From positions 156,459,545 through 156,523,544 of the forward strand of contig CM043950.1 in NCBI GenBank assembly GCA_014529385.2: 64,000 bases of DNA, written 5' to 3'. The notes under the pieces were generated by a model. It saw nothing but the letters and a program-made list of their open reading frames with translations, had not been told where the DNA came from and made no database searches. Below, in pieces: positions 11,935 to 26,505 of the stretch. This DNA is from Adiantum capillus-veneris. Its lineage: Eukaryota; Streptophyta; Polypodiopsida; Polypodiales; Pteridaceae. The stretch's first letter is position 1, and the number at the start of each line of letters is the position of its first letter. The translations under genes and the position numbers were made by a program.

Positions 11935-12043
11935 TATATAAAGGAAAGTATCCCAAGAAACATCCAGGCAAGTCTTGAACTCAAAACCTTTTAGTCCACA
12001 AGAAAATGACATAACCAATCTACCACAATTGTTGGGGCGCGCG

Positions 12044-14521
<2,478 letters not shown>

Positions 14522-14534
14522 TCCCCCCCCTCCT
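14522..14534 (-). other. A1 polypurine tract
   Basis: Read on minus, AAGGAGGGGGGGA sits immediately before the LTR start. The A2 copy has the same tract at about 61238-61250. Confidence 0.85.
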
Positions 14535-16647
14535 TGTTCATGTCGTCCCCGACATGGCCTTGATCCTTTGCTTCATCTCATGGTCTCCCGCATCTTTAGC
14601 AGTGATTTGTACCGTGCATGTAGATTTAGAATTATTGGGCCAAAGATATCTGTATGCATGGTGAAGAACCCCGTGTAGAATGCTTCTTCAAAAGCCTGGA
14701 GGTGATAGGATGGTAGAAACATAATTCTTTGATACAACGCATGTATCACCTCCTTGGAAGGCTGACCTGACATATCATAAGCACATCTGTATGTATCCTG
14801 GAAGAAGAATATGATGTCAGTCACCTGGCCTGGCTTGAAGGTCTCGAACAGTGCTAGGATGGTTCTGCAGATCTTTCTCATCATAATGCATGTAAGGTCA
14901 GGTGAGCCAGTGAACAACTTTATGGCGCCCGTTAGGGTTTTCACCATGTATATTAAACTTATTCTCTCACATGCCTTCACGCCCTACAGCTTTGGGTAGT
15001 TCAGCCAAGTGGGTTGGCTTCTTTGTAAGATTTCTTGTGCTTTCCACGTCCTAACCCTTGGTAGAGGATAGAAGCTGATGTTGTCTCTTATGTGTTTATG
15101 TGCCTCTACCAAGTGTATTAGGTATTGCGGGTACTTGGTAAGCAAGGACTTCCTCCACTTTGGCTGAGAATCCACTATGAGCTTTACTCCTTCTGGCCTC
15201 GAGTAGTCTGCGTTGTAGAGAGGGACCGTTGGCTCTTCTCTGATTCGCCTGTTTATTGTTGCTGCCTCATATTTCAGCAATGGATATGGGAGAGAGGGTT
15301 GAATCCATTCACGCCTGAGATTGCTGGCGTCGATTTTCTGAATTGTCATAGATTTGAAAACTCTCTGTTCCCATTCCAAGGCTTCCTTTGTGCTTTCTCT
15401 GAGCTCTACCTCTATTGCTTTACGCAATTTTTCCTCCTCTTCTTGTGTTAGATCCTGTGGCTCTTGAGAGGATCCTGTTGTGCTTTCCTCTAGCAGGGGT
15501 GTGTCCACAGGTTCTGCCACATTGTCGAGGTCAATACCCTCATTGGCAGTTGGCCCTGAGCTTTCTGCTTCTCCTTGTTGCCGGCCTTTCAACTCCTCAA
15601 TTTTCTTGAGGAGTGTCTACTTTTGTGCTTCGGCTTCTCCGCCCATAGTCATGAGGAGGTCATTGAGTTCAGCGTTTACTTTTTCAGCCTCCTCGAGCTT
15701 TATCTTCATGCTCTCCAATTCTTCTTGTAGGGATTTTTGGTTGTCCTCCATTTTGGTTTGCATTGCGATAGAACCTTCAGCCATTATCAACCTCTGCTTC
15801 TTCTCGAGAGTCAGCTCCTTCTGGAGTTCTTGCATCTGCTCTTCATATATGTGACTCTCGGAAATGATCTGAGTCGAACTCGTAGCTCTAGCTCTAGCAG
15901 GTGATGCTCTCAGCCTCTGGATGGTTTGATCTTTGACTTTTAATTGGTCCTTGAGTTCAAGGACTTCATCCAGGCTTGCTTCTTGTTCTATCTCCGCCTT
16001 TTCCTTGGAATTCCTCATGGCCTCTACTTCTTTAGATTCCTCTGCTAGCTGGAGTGTCAAATTATCCCGTTCTTTTTCGGCATCTCGCAATGACTTGCTA
16101 AGTTGCAGACACTCTCCTTCAGCTGCTTGTAATTTTTTTGCTGCTGCCTCATTTGCTTCTTCCTTTGCTTGGCAGTTTTGTAGAGCCTTGGCCAAGCTGG
16201 CCTAGAGGTCAACTTCTCTCTCTTTTTGTCCTTGGCTTTGTGCCTGCAGAGTATCCCTTTCCATCTTGGTCTTTTCTTCGGTGGCCTTTAGAGTTATCAA
16301 TTATTCGTCTGATGCCACAGATTGTGCTCTTATTCCAGCTAGCATTGTCATCACCACGTCCCAATCATTCGAGGGCGGTTGCAGGTCTACCGTGTCGGTA
16401 GCAATTTCCTTTAGCTCAACTAGCCGAATGCCTGGCATCTGTTCTTTATGCCCTGTCCTCACCAAGTCGAATGCGACTCTGGCCGATTCTTCCCTTGTAT
16501 AGCCTGCAGCTAGCAGGTCGAAAAATACATAATATGCCTCCTCTAGTTCTTTATTCTCAAACACAAGCTTGGCCTCTTCTTCGGGCTCAGGTTCTTGCCT
16601 TTGCTCCTGCTCCTCGGCCTGCTTATCTTCTGGTGGACGGCTGCTAG

Positions 16648-18220
16648 TGAGGCAAGCTTTTCCATGCATGGGAACCCCTCCATATATTTTTGCCCTTTTA
16701 CCAAAATATTTCCCATTATATGAGTTACTTTTGAATTTTTCTTCCTTTTTCACAAACGTTTTAGCCTTTATTAAATAAATAAGACTTATGCTAATCAATC
16801 ATGATGTAGCATAAATAAGTAAGCTTTCTTTGTTGATCTCTCTTTTGACCTTAAATATTAAATATATATAAATTACATTATATATTTTAGTATTTTCTAA
16901 TATATTTTTCATGTAAGTATATTATTCCACCCTACCAAATATTTTATTCACTAGTTTTCATTTTCAAACCTCTACCCCACTTTCAAATTTCAATAATACC
17001 TCCATCTAGATGATTGCCAATCTTTTCAAAACTCTAGGTCATGTTTTCATACACATGAAGGAGCTTACACTTGAAGGCAAGAGAGAAGTCCACTCGGGAC
17101 CACCAAAAGACTTTTGCAGCCACAAATAATACATTATTTGGATGAATTTTTTAAGTAAAGAAGAACCCCGAATCTGAAGGAGCGTTCAACATGAAAGATG
17201 TAGCTCGTGACCTCAACTTTAATCTCAAATTTTTTCAGAATTTTTGGTGCTATGAACGCGGAGCTATGATTTTTGTAGTGGACCCCAGTTTTCTCATGTA
17301 ATGGTGACACAGGCCATCCCTAGTTTTCTTCCCTCTAGAATGGCTATGGTTCTACAAGTCTTCAAGCATGATTACAAGAGACAAGGCTCTTTTAATGAGG
17401 TCTTGGAAAGTCTAGAGTGATTCTATCACCATTTTTGGAGGATCCATCCTCATCAACAAATATCCACCTTCGACAACCTCTCTTATAATTTTCTTACCTC
17501 TCTCTTCTCTCCCTAATAATCTTATGTCTAGCCAAAGCTAGACTATTGTAAATATTTCCTATTCTCTACATCCTACCCACATTCTCTCTTCTTCTCTCTC
17601 TATTGACTCTGGTATTTTAAATAATGAGGAGACAAGATGGGAGCCACAGTCACATGCACCCCATTTTCCTAGTCACTAGAGTGGGACACTCACTTCAATT
17701 AGAAATATTGCTAAATCCTCTCCTCCTTCCCTATATAAGGAGGCCATGAGAGCTCACCATGAAACGAAAAACACACACAACATCACCAAAGAATACACTA
17801 TGCATTGTGTGTGTAGTGCACACACACACACCCACACCATCACCATCACCGCAATCACCAAGCTCGTCTTGAGCATGACCTCTACACCCTTCGGCTATGG
17901 AAGATGAAGGGCAGCTAAATGAAGGATGATGGCCATAACCCTCGTGCGAGTATTCGCCATGAACTCCCACCTATCCGCCATGTGCTCTACCACTCTCTCC
18001 CCTCTCATTCCCCTACCCCATGCTCCCCATTTCGTCGCCTTATTCTCTAAATAAAGCTTGAGGTTTTGTGAGTATGTTTTTCTGCAATGTTTTGCCCATG
18101 TGAGGTGTGCGGAATCGCCACCTAGTCTTGTGTTTGGAGTGAGCTTGTGTATGTGTGAAGGGTGTGCAGATTCGCCATCCTTCTGTGGTGCCTAAGTACT
18201 AAGCCGCAATACCCCCTCCC

Positions 18221-18261
<41 letters not shown>

Positions 18262-18478
18262 TGATCTCATTTCCCTTCCTCTTTATCATTACTCCCAAGC
18301 ATCCATCTCTCTTGGATAGAAACTTTGTTATGGTGGTGTGTTGTTTGCCTCCTAGCTGGTGAAGCTAGGTGGTGCCCCCTGTTTGCTTTACCATGACAGG
18401 CTCGAGGCGCGCCATTTGGTCCCCTGTGTTTTAGAGGTTCTCGGGGTTCGGTGTTCGGGGTTCGCTTTGCTCCCTTTA
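16648..18478 (+). repeat. Element B 5' LTR
   Basis: Starts TGAGGCAAGC and ends just before the PBS. A TATA box (TATATAA, 17732-17738) lies about 30 bases upstream of the probable transcript start. A (CT)n run lies near 18225-18258. Reading frames inside it are not genes. Confidence 0.9.
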
Positions 18479-18480
18479 TT

Positions 18481-18499
18481 TGGTGCCCCCACTGAGGAC
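18481..18499 (+). other. Element B primer-binding site
   Basis: TGGTGCCCCCACTGAGGA, two bases after the LTR, shares its first 18 bases with the site of element D (36284-36303, minus). I could not name the tRNA. Confidence 0.75.
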
Positions 18500-19337
18500 C
18501 TTTTCATGAAACCCTTCAGTTTACAAGACTGAAACCCCTAAACTATTGTGAATGGATGAATGGCTAGCAGGAGTTGCTAATTGGACGACAGAAGAAGAAG
18601 AGCTCCAAGCACAACTACATGAACTCCGCATCTCCATCGAATCTCGAGTGCCAGGCGTAACGGTAATCGATTTGCAGTGGTAGAGTCAACCAACATGCCA
18701 AACCCAATGGATATACATAGGCCAAGTGCCAAGAAGAAGAAGGAGAAGGTCGAAACCATGTTCGCAACCTACAACCAACCCACAACAACAAAATGGAAGG
18801 AGGTCTACAAATTAGAGAATCAACACTATTTTACTTTGAGAATCGGGTAACTCAAGTCACCGAGGTAATTATCACAGTCAGTTTTCAAGTCGCACCTGAT
18901 GCTGCAGCACAGATAACGGAATCATTGGCTCACACTCTCAGTAGAGAAACTAGGGATCTACTGAGTTTGTTTCAGGAAAGAACACCACCCTCTCCCACAA
19001 GCTTGGACAGTGACTAAGAACCTCTAAGCTTCACATGAATCAGTACAACCTACCTCAAGACAGATCACACATACCAACACGTGTACGCTCAATCAAGGTA
19101 ATACTGGATTTGAAGGCTCACTACCAGCACGTCATTGACACCATGCCGGGTGGAGAGCGGTTTTTGGAGTTTCTGGCATCAGATCAACCATTTGTCTTAC
19201 CTTTGGTACAAGGCAATGTATCGTTTGAAGTTTTAATCTATGTCCTAGTATAAGAGGGTATACACGCCTCTTTGTAAAAAAGAAAAAAAACTTTTGCGAG
19301 CTAAGAAGTGTGTCTTTCTAGCTCTCTCTCAGTAATC
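18500..19337 (+). other. Element B 5' leader
   Basis: No recognised domain. A short frame from about 18553 (NEWLAGVANWTTEEEELQAQ) runs to a stop near 18680 and could be a leader ORF. The remainder has no convincing coding signal. Confidence 0.4.
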
Positions 19338-19847
19338 ATGGCGAGTGTAGCATTTCCAACATTTAAACGAAAGAAGGGGGAGGATTCGGTAACAGACTTC
19401 CTAGATGACTTTGAAGTAGCATGTGTAGTGAGCAACAAAGATGCGGATGAATCCCGAGTTAGAATCTTTAAGCATCTCATGAAGCTAGAAGCTAGATCAT
19501 GGTACAATGCACTTCCACAAGCAACCAAGGATGACTGGGAACCCTTAAAAATTGCTTTTAAGAGGCTCTTTGGGGGAGGTACCACTTCAGAAAAGTTGTG
19601 GGACAAGTTGAGAGACTTGAAGCAGGAGGGTCTTTTAGAATATGCCACCTATGAGTCCAAATTTGTGGATTTGTGGGAATGGTGGGTTGAGTCACTGGCA
19701 AGGGGGGAAGCTGCACCCAATTTCCTAAAAAAAGATCGGTTCATGCATGGCTTATGGCCGTTTCTCAAGGAGAAGATGAAAGGTATATTCCCGGCTACAT
19801 ACGAGTTAGCCGTTGAGATTGCTCGCCTTAAGGACAAGAAGCTGTGA
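19338..19847 (+). CDS. Element B Gag (retrotransposon gag domain)
   Basis: ATG 19338 opens a 169-residue frame ending TGA 19845-19847. It has the core of plant gypsy Gag proteins: SVTDFLDDFEVACVVSN, MKLEARSWYNALPQATKDDW, LWDKLRDLKQEGLLEYATYE and FLKKDRFMHGLWPFLKEKMK. It is related to the Gag of element D (34596-35240), with the same start and the same KKDRF motif near the end. Gag packages the RNA. The frame ends before the zinc knuckle, which lies downstream in decayed sequence. The nearest ATG to the conserved block was chosen over a GTG at 19308. Confidence 0.85.
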   Translation: MASVAFPTFKRKKGEDSVTDFLDDFEVACVVSNKDADESRVRIFKHLMKLEARSWYNALPQATKDDWEPLKIAFKRLFGGGTTSEKLWDKLRDLKQEGLLEYATYESKFVDLWEWWVESLARGEAAPNFLKKDRFMHGLWPFLKEKMKGIFPATYELAVEIARLKDKKL

Positions 19848-20679
19848 ATGAAAGCCAAATAAACCGAGTCAATAGAAGCCGGAACATCGCGTCGACCAGC
19901 AACTATGACAACCACCATTCCACCACCACCACCGAGATGACCAACAAGATATGTTGGCCCATATTACTGACCAACTGCAGAGTTTGTCTGTCCACTTAAT
20001 ACAGCAAGGGAGGAGTCAAGAAAGAGATCAAGAACCTGGAAGAGCACGATGACTAAACAGAGAGTATCACTACTACAACTGCGGAGAAGACGGTCACGGT
20101 ATGTACTACTGTCCCAAACCACGACAAAACTATAATAGAGGAGGTAGGAGGAACCAATTGTCACCCCCTAGAGAAAGAACACCCCCACCCCGAGCACCAG
20201 CCCCACCAACACAAATTCTACATCCGCCACAATCACCACTTACAATCATCCTACGCCCACCATCAATTGGTACCCGCACACCAAGTATCATTGGTCTTGC
20301 AGAAGAGGTCAAGATGAAGGTAACCGAAGAAGGATCAAGCGAGAAGTTTATTCAAAGAACTAAAGCAGTGGAACAAGAGGTTAAAGAATCAAAAGATGCT
20401 ACGCAGGTGGGGGAGGTAAGTCAAGAAAACTGTGCTACAAATGTGAGTACATCTTTAACCTTGAATGAAATAGGCACCAAAGCGATCAATCGACAGCATT
20501 GGGCAGTAAGGGTAAGAAGGTGTAAAGTGTTGATTAGGCCTCTTTAGAGTAAGAGGAATGCAAAGGGCATGAAAGATACAAGAGAAGAGGAAGACCAGCC
20601 TGCTAGCAAGGCTTTGCAGAAGGTGGACAACATATCAAGCAAAGGGTAGGGCTTTGAAAACGGAAGTCTGTGCACTAGC
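19848..20679 (+). pseudogene. Element B zinc-knuckle remnant and Pro-rich spacer
   Basis: About 20065-20115 reads YYNCGEDGHGMYYC, a CCHC knuckle whose first Cys is replaced by Tyr, so metal binding is probably lost. A Pro-rich open frame (20101-20547) and a Lys/Glu-rich tail follow. In autonomous relatives protease would come next; no catalytic Asp motif is seen. Confidence 0.55.
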
Positions 20680-21845
20680 ATGGACCCACAACAGTGTAGC
20701 AAGCTAAAGGAATCTTGCATCAAGGCAGTTTCACTTGAGGACCATAACGAAGAGGTAAGTATGATTGAAGGTTTGGAGTTGGATATTGCTCCAGAGGCTT
20801 GGCAGCCGAGAAAGACTTTATTATGTAGTGTTATAGACTTAGAGATGGGTAATGCCTCTAGTCTACTGAAGGGTGTTATAAACTTGGAGATGGGTAATGC
20901 CTCCAGTATATGTGAGGATGTTCATAGTAAGTTTGATGATCAATATGTTGCCAACCTTGTAAGGATGTTCCAAAATCCTCCACAACACAGCATTGTGTTT
21001 GCATGGGATGCATCAGACCTATGGCTATGGCTAGACGCTATAACATATAGAGAGAAGATCAGCACGGAGATAAGAGCAAAGGAGCCATGGATAGACAAAA
21101 ACCTGATAGAATGCAAGAATGAAGACCTCCTTTGCAATTTGGTACAATTTTTTACAAATAGTGCATCCTCTCTTTGGAGAAAGGTAAGTGGATTATGCTT
21201 GTATTTAAGCCGCAAGGTAGGTGGCTTGCTATTAGCATCAGTAAAGGAAATTGACATGTTTCAGCACACCCAAAAGAAGCATGATATGCTTGCAGTTTTT
21301 TACAATTTTTTACAAATAGTGCATCCTCTCTTTGGAGAAAGGTAAGTGGATTATGCTTGTATTTAAGCCGCAAGGTAGGTGGCTTGCTATTAGCATCAGT
21401 AAAGGAAATTGACATGTTTCAGCACACCCAAAAGAAGCATGATATGCTTGCAGTTTTTTCCAATCATGGCAGTAAGCAGGATTCTGAAAACAACTGGAGC
21501 TCACCACACCAACAAGGCGGCCATATATGGTGGATTCTTGGCACACTCTTGGGAATCATAATTTTCAGTTCTGTATTTGCAGGAGCCAAGATGCTCATTT
21601 CCCCTCTCGCTATTGGTGGTTACAAATTTGGTCCAATTTGGCATGCAAATTTTATTGTTCGGACAGTGCAGACAATGATCCTATTTTCACTTGGGATCCA
21701 GGAGGACATTGGCACAAAGTTCTGGAAGCCATGGGCTTCCCCTTTAATCAACCGACACTATTCCAAGGAACAAGCTATCACTCGGACCTGTTACAGATTC
21801 ATGAATATCCCAGAAATCTCACCAATGGCCAAATGGAATGGCTAG
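20680..21845 (+). pseudogene. Element B 3' ORF with a membrane segment (env-like position), broken by a tandem duplication
   Basis: From ATG 20680 the frame runs into a 158-bp exact tandem duplication (21143-21300 and 21301-21458). Since 158 is not a multiple of three, it ends at 21345. The second copy resumes the original frame to the stop at 21843-21845, so the pre-duplication product was about 335 residues. Features: a short internal repeat (VIDLEMGNASS and VINLEMGNASS), an aromatic core, and a hydrophobic helix WWILGTLLGIIIFSSVFAGA near 21510-21570, likely a transmembrane segment. Its place just before the polypurine tract matches the env-like ORF of some plant gypsy and copia elements. 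No family match is known to me. Confidence 0.55.
21143..21458 (+). repeat. 158-bp perfect tandem duplication
   Basis: Two adjacent copies that look identical by eye. The duplication shifts the reading frame of the ORF that contains it. Confidence 0.9.
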
Positions 21846-21922
21846 TTCAGAAGGCAACTCGATATCGGATCCTATAGCTAAGCGAAAGAAGAAACAGAGC
21901 TAGAGACATGAATGCCTCTAGC

Positions 21923-21939
21923 CTTAGGGGGAGGGCTAA
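21923..21939 (+). other. Element B polypurine tract
   Basis: TTAGGGGGAGGGC immediately precedes the 3' LTR start at 21940, separated by TAA. Confidence 0.8.
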
Positions 21940-23744
21940 TGAGGCAAGCTTTTCCATGCATGGGAACCCCCCCATATATTTTTGCCCTTTTACCAAAATA
22001 TTTCCCATTATATAAGTTACTTTTGATTTTTTCTTCCTTTTTCACAAATGTTTTAGCCTTTATTAAATAAATAAGACTTATGCTAATCAATCACGATGTA
22101 GCATAAATAAGTAAGCTTTCTTTGTTGATCTGTCTTTTGACCTTAAATATTAAATATATATAAATTACATTATATATTTTAGTATTTCTTAATATATTTT
22201 TCATGTATGTATATTATTCCACCCTACCAAATATTTTATTCACTAGTTTTCATTTTCAAACCTCAACCCCACTTTCAAATTTCAATAATACCTCCATCTA
22301 GATGATTGCCAATCTTTTCAAAACTCTAGGTCATGTTTTCATACACATGAAGGAGCTTACACTTGAAGGCAAGAGAGAAGTCCACTCAAAGGGGACCACC
22401 AAAAGACTTTTGCAGCCACAAATAATACATTATTTGGCTGAATTTTTTAAGTAAAAAAGAACCCCGAATCTGAAGGAGCGTTCAACATGAAAGATGTAGC
22501 CCGTGATCTCAAATTTTTTCAGAATTTTTGGAGTTATGAATGGTGAGCTATGATTTTTGTAGTGGACACCAGTTTTCTCATGTAATGGTGACACAGGCCA
22601 TCCCTAGTTTTCTTCCCTCTAGAATGGCTATGGTTCTACAAGTCTTCAAGCATGATTACAAGAGACAAGGCTCTTTTAATGAGGTCTTGGCAAGTCTCGA
22701 GTGATTCTATCACCATTTTTGGAGGATCCATCCTCATCAACAAATATCCACCTTCGACAACCTCTCTTATAATTTTCTTACCTCTCTCTTCTCTCCCTAA
22801 TAATCTTATGTCTAGCCAAAGCTACACTATTGTAAATATTTCCTATCCTCTACATCCTACCCACATTCTCTCTTCTTCTCTCTCTATTGACTCTGGTATT
22901 TTAAATAATGAGGAGACAAGATGGAAGCCACAGTCACATGTACCCCATTTTCCTAGTCACCAGAGTGGAACACTCACTTCAATTAGAAATATTGCTAAAT
23001 CCTCTCCTCCTTCCCTATAAAAGGAGGCCATGAGAGCTCACCATGAAACGAAAAACACACACAACATCACCAAAGAATACACTATGCATTGTGTGCGTAG
23101 TGCACACACACACACACACACCATCACCATCACCGCAATCACCATGCTCGTCTTGAGCAAGACCTCTACACCCTTCGGCTATGGAAGATGAAGGGCAGCT
23201 AAATGAAGGATGATGGACATAACCCTCATGCGAGTCTTCGCATCAACTCCCACCTATCCGCCATGTGCTCTACCACTCTCTCTCCTCTCATTCCCCTACC
23301 CTATGTTCCCCATTTCGTCGCCTTATTCTCTAAATAAAGCTTGAGGTTTTGTGAGTATGTTTTCCTGCAATGTTTTGCCCATGTGAGGTGTGCGGAATCG
23401 CCACCTAGTCTTGTGGTTGGAGTGAGCTTGTGTATGTGTGAAGGGTGTGCGGATTCACCATCCTTCTGTGGTGCCTATGTACTAAGCCGCAATACCCCCT
23501 CCCTCACTCTCTCTCTCTCTCTCTCTCTCTCATTTGATCTCATTTCCCTTCCTCTTCATCATTACTCCCAAGCATCCATCTCTCTTGGATGAAAAATTTG
23601 TTATGGTGGTGTGTTGTTTGCGTCCTAGCCGTTGAAGCTAGGTGGTGCCCCCTGTTTGCTTTACCATGACAGGCTCGAGGCGCGCCATTCGGTCCCCGGT
23701 GTTTTAGAGACCGTCGGGGTTCGGGGTTCGCTTTGCTCCCTTCA
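21940..23744 (+). repeat. Element B 3' LTR
   Basis: Direct copy of 16648-18478 with scattered substitutions and small indels, including a 12-base loss near 22507. The TATA box reads TATAAAA (23016-23022). It ends CCCTTCA, followed by the CTAG duplication. Confidence 0.9.
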
Positions 23745-25089
23745 CTAGGAGGTGGCGATGGTGGTGGTGAAGGCTGGGGGTTGGGTTTAGGGCTATATGG
23801 TAAAGCGGAAGGTTTGCCCTTAAAGTCTCTGTCTGCTTTCATTTTTCTTTTCCTTTCTTGGTTTTCTTGTTCATCTAGCAATGTCTGCCTTATCTGCTCC
23901 ACTTCTTCCTCCGTGAAAGGGACATGGGGAATGTTTTCCACTGCAGCATCAAGAATCTCGAAATTCCTTATATAGTCTTCAAAGCGGTCCCTCTGCACTC
24001 TTCTGGATGATCCGGACAAAGACTCGAGAGATGGATTCCATAATTCGTTTAAATCAACCTTGAGAGCTCTTTCTGCTCGGAAACTCTCCACCAGCCTCTC
24101 GAGTCTAGCCGCTTTTTATGATCTTGTCTCTTTGGCCGTCACTTGAGCAGATTCCTTTTTCCCTTTCTTCTGCTCAGGTTGCTCCTCTGCAACTGGCTCT
24201 AGCCGTCTCTTCAACCTTGTAGCCACCCTTGGTGCTCGTTGTGGCTCGTCTTCTTTGTCTTCCTTTACCCTTAGCAAGTCATTTTGAGATGGGGGGTCAG
24301 GCCACCTTCCCTTGGCGTGTAGTGCTGCATAAATTGCCTTGGTTATCATTTCTCCTGGCACTATGTAGGTTGGCTTTTTGTTGCCCATTTTTACCAAGCT
24401 GTCATGTATGTATGCCGCATAGTTGATTATCTTTGGGGTGCCTTTTGTCATTGCCCAAGTAAACGTTGTGGCAATTGCACCTGGCGGCATCCTGTACTTC
24501 TGTGGCCTCTTTGTGCACATGTCGAAGTACCGATTGTACAATTGATTCATGATCGCCACCTTTGGGTTGGCGATGTCTTCAAAGGTGTAATTGGCCTTTT
24601 TCTCTTTGTACACCTTGACTTCATCCCTTCTTTTTGTCACACTGTCTCCCTGATTGGAAAGATCTAGTGCATGTGCTACAACCCGCTCTGTGATTATGAT
24701 TTCTGTATTGGGTATGCCGTGCAAATCTGTCACCTTGGCCACTCCATCCTCTTTGATGGTTGTTACAAACTCCCATACTCTTTTGACGTCCACCCCTGCT
24801 GGTATTGATTCGAAATAGTTATGGAGGTCAATTTTCTTCAAGTAGCCGGCCATTTTGCTTCGAACAAATTTATTGAGCTCTCTTGGCAGCATTGGCAGCT
24901 CTATCACATTGCCTTCATTGTCTTTAAACACCCCCTAGTAGATCTTTAGATCGTTTGACTCTAACAGATCTTCCTGTATCCAGGTGCTCGTGGGATTTAC
25001 CTTGTCCAGATAATCTTTGATTGTCATTCTCTTCTTCTTGGCCGGGACTTCTAGGCTGCCATGGATCCTGTTGCACTCAACAATCCAAA

Positions 25090-25242
25090 GTTAGCGTTTT
25101 TTCCATGTCACCTGCTAAACTGAGTTTTACTTATCCAAATGACTTGAAAATTTAAATTATAGCTTAAAGGGAACTTATGAAGTTGTGCATGTGCTCACAG
25201 TGCAAATCTGGCCAAAAAATTCCATGTAGACATCCTACGCGT
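25090..25242. repeat. Left part of the A1 palindrome array
   Basis: It resembles the array units right of element C and ends with the left half of the 24-bp palindrome (25228-25242), where C has inserted. The shared duplicated GCGT is at 25239-25242. Confidence 0.7.
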
Positions 25243-26412
25243 TGTCATACTGTGACACGTACATAGTGGGAACGCATGCTACAAGATCTATCTTGTATTT
25301 CTTTAGATACATAATTATATTTCCTATAGTGTATATATGCATATTTAAGTATAATAATAAGCCTTCTATCTCATCCTATTATTTTTCTCAAGGGTTACAT
25401 ATCCTTACTTTACCATCAGAAAATACTATGGGAAAATCATCAATAGCTCCGCCTCTTTAACTTGGGGCAAAAAGCATTGATTCTTTATTTCTACTATTTC
25501 ATTATCATCTCACACCCTAACTAGATCCTATATCTAGGGTAAACTCCAATATATATATATTCTATGTATTTTTTATACTTTTCTTATATTTCTTTTTAAA
25601 TAGCTACTAGGAGAGAATCAAATCCTAGTGGAACACTAGGTGGCATGATTTCAAAGATACACTTATTTTAATGCATTATTGCAAGCATGATTACAAAACT
25701 TTGTCAAGGAGCAATGTCATGCTTTCATATGGCATGAGGTGTCCTTTGGAATTAAATGAAAGTCTAGGCTAAGGAGACCACATGAAGACTTTTGCTGCCA
25801 TAAATGGACCTTATTTTGATGAATTTTTTACACAAGGTTCCAATCTGAATTGGAAAACAATTTTAATATGAAAATCGTAGCTAATGAGCTGAAGTTTTTG
25901 CCCATATTTTTACTTTTTTATTTGGAGCCACGGTTAAAGAGATATGATCAAAATACTGGACCCCAGTCTGCCCACATCATGCAGGGACAGCTCATTTCCA
26001 ACTTTTCCAATTCCTGTTCACACTGGCTCGTCTCTTCTTGTGTAAACCCTTGTGGGTTCCCTTCACCTATAAAAGGGGACCTCTTCTTCCTTGGAAAGAA
26101 CTCAAGCATTCAAGCCATTGATGAGAGGAATTCTTGAGGGAGTGAGTAGTAATGCCTAATTGTACTTAGCCCCATTAACATAAGCCCAAGCCTACACTTT
26201 CTCCTAGAGGAATACTAGCCATTCTTGTACGCTATCCTTGGAAGATCAACTCTAATCAAAGAAGGTGTTGTACTTGGCGTATCAATCAAAGTGGAGTGCT
26301 CCCCTCTTCTTCTCTCTCCATCAATAATGGTGCCGAAGGGTTTGTCAAGTAAGATGTGTTCTACATTGATGTTTTCTTGATTTCTTATTGTTTTCTTTTT
26401 CATCTCTAATCT

Positions 26413-26505
<93 letters not shown>

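Larger units (their letters stand above)
16648..23744 (+). mobile_element. Element B: non-autonomous gypsy-like LTR retrotransposon, 7.1 kb
   Basis: Two direct LTRs (16648-18478 and 21940-23744) enclose a PBS, Gag, a zinc-knuckle remnant, a membrane-protein-like ORF and a polypurine tract, with no protease, RT or integrase. It is flanked by CTAG at 16644-16647 and 23745-23748. The A2 copy (about 63375-63400) shows the unoccupied site with a single CTAG, confirming a 4-bp duplication. By eye the LTRs differ at roughly 40-50 positions, suggesting it is older than C and D. Confidence 0.9.
14573..25027 (-). pseudogene. A1 long accessory ORF (coiled coil), interrupted by element B
   Basis: The frame starts at ATG 25025-25027 (MTIKDYLDKVNPTSTWIQED) and ends at TGA 14573-14575. 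Cutting out 16648-23748 leaves exactly 1118 codons in one frame. Order: an N-terminal globular part of about 250 residues (FVTTIKEDGVAKVTDLHGIP, PPGAIATTFTWAMTKGTPKI); a basic/acidic tail ending at TAA 24116-24118; a Pro-rich hinge; a helical segment (FFDLLAAGYTREESARVAFD); a long coiled coil (15617-16195); and a C-terminal globular part (PEGVKLIVDSQPKWRKSLLT, PGQVTDIIFFFQDTYRCAYD). Stops also lie at 24935-24937, 15617-15619 and 14984-14986. No polymerase or integrase motif is present. The function is unknown; a structural or Gag-helper role is a guess. Confidence 0.65.

Noticed and set aside
14811-16778. Plus-strand ORFs opposite the A1 accessory ORF (and 61527-63616 in A2)
   Set aside because: They are Ser/Leu/Cys-rich antisense shadows of the coiled-coil coding strand.
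21527-21877. Overlapping frame with GGHWHKVLEAMGF-like sequence at the end of element B
   Set aside because: The other frame continues the upstream ORF once the 158-bp duplication is discounted and contains the hydrophobic helix; this one is probably a shadow, though I cannot exclude it.
24116-25027. Plant-transposon-protein (Transposase_32-like) identity for the accessory ORF N-terminus
   Set aside because: The general pattern of the globular part is reminiscent, but I see no specific motif to support the name.
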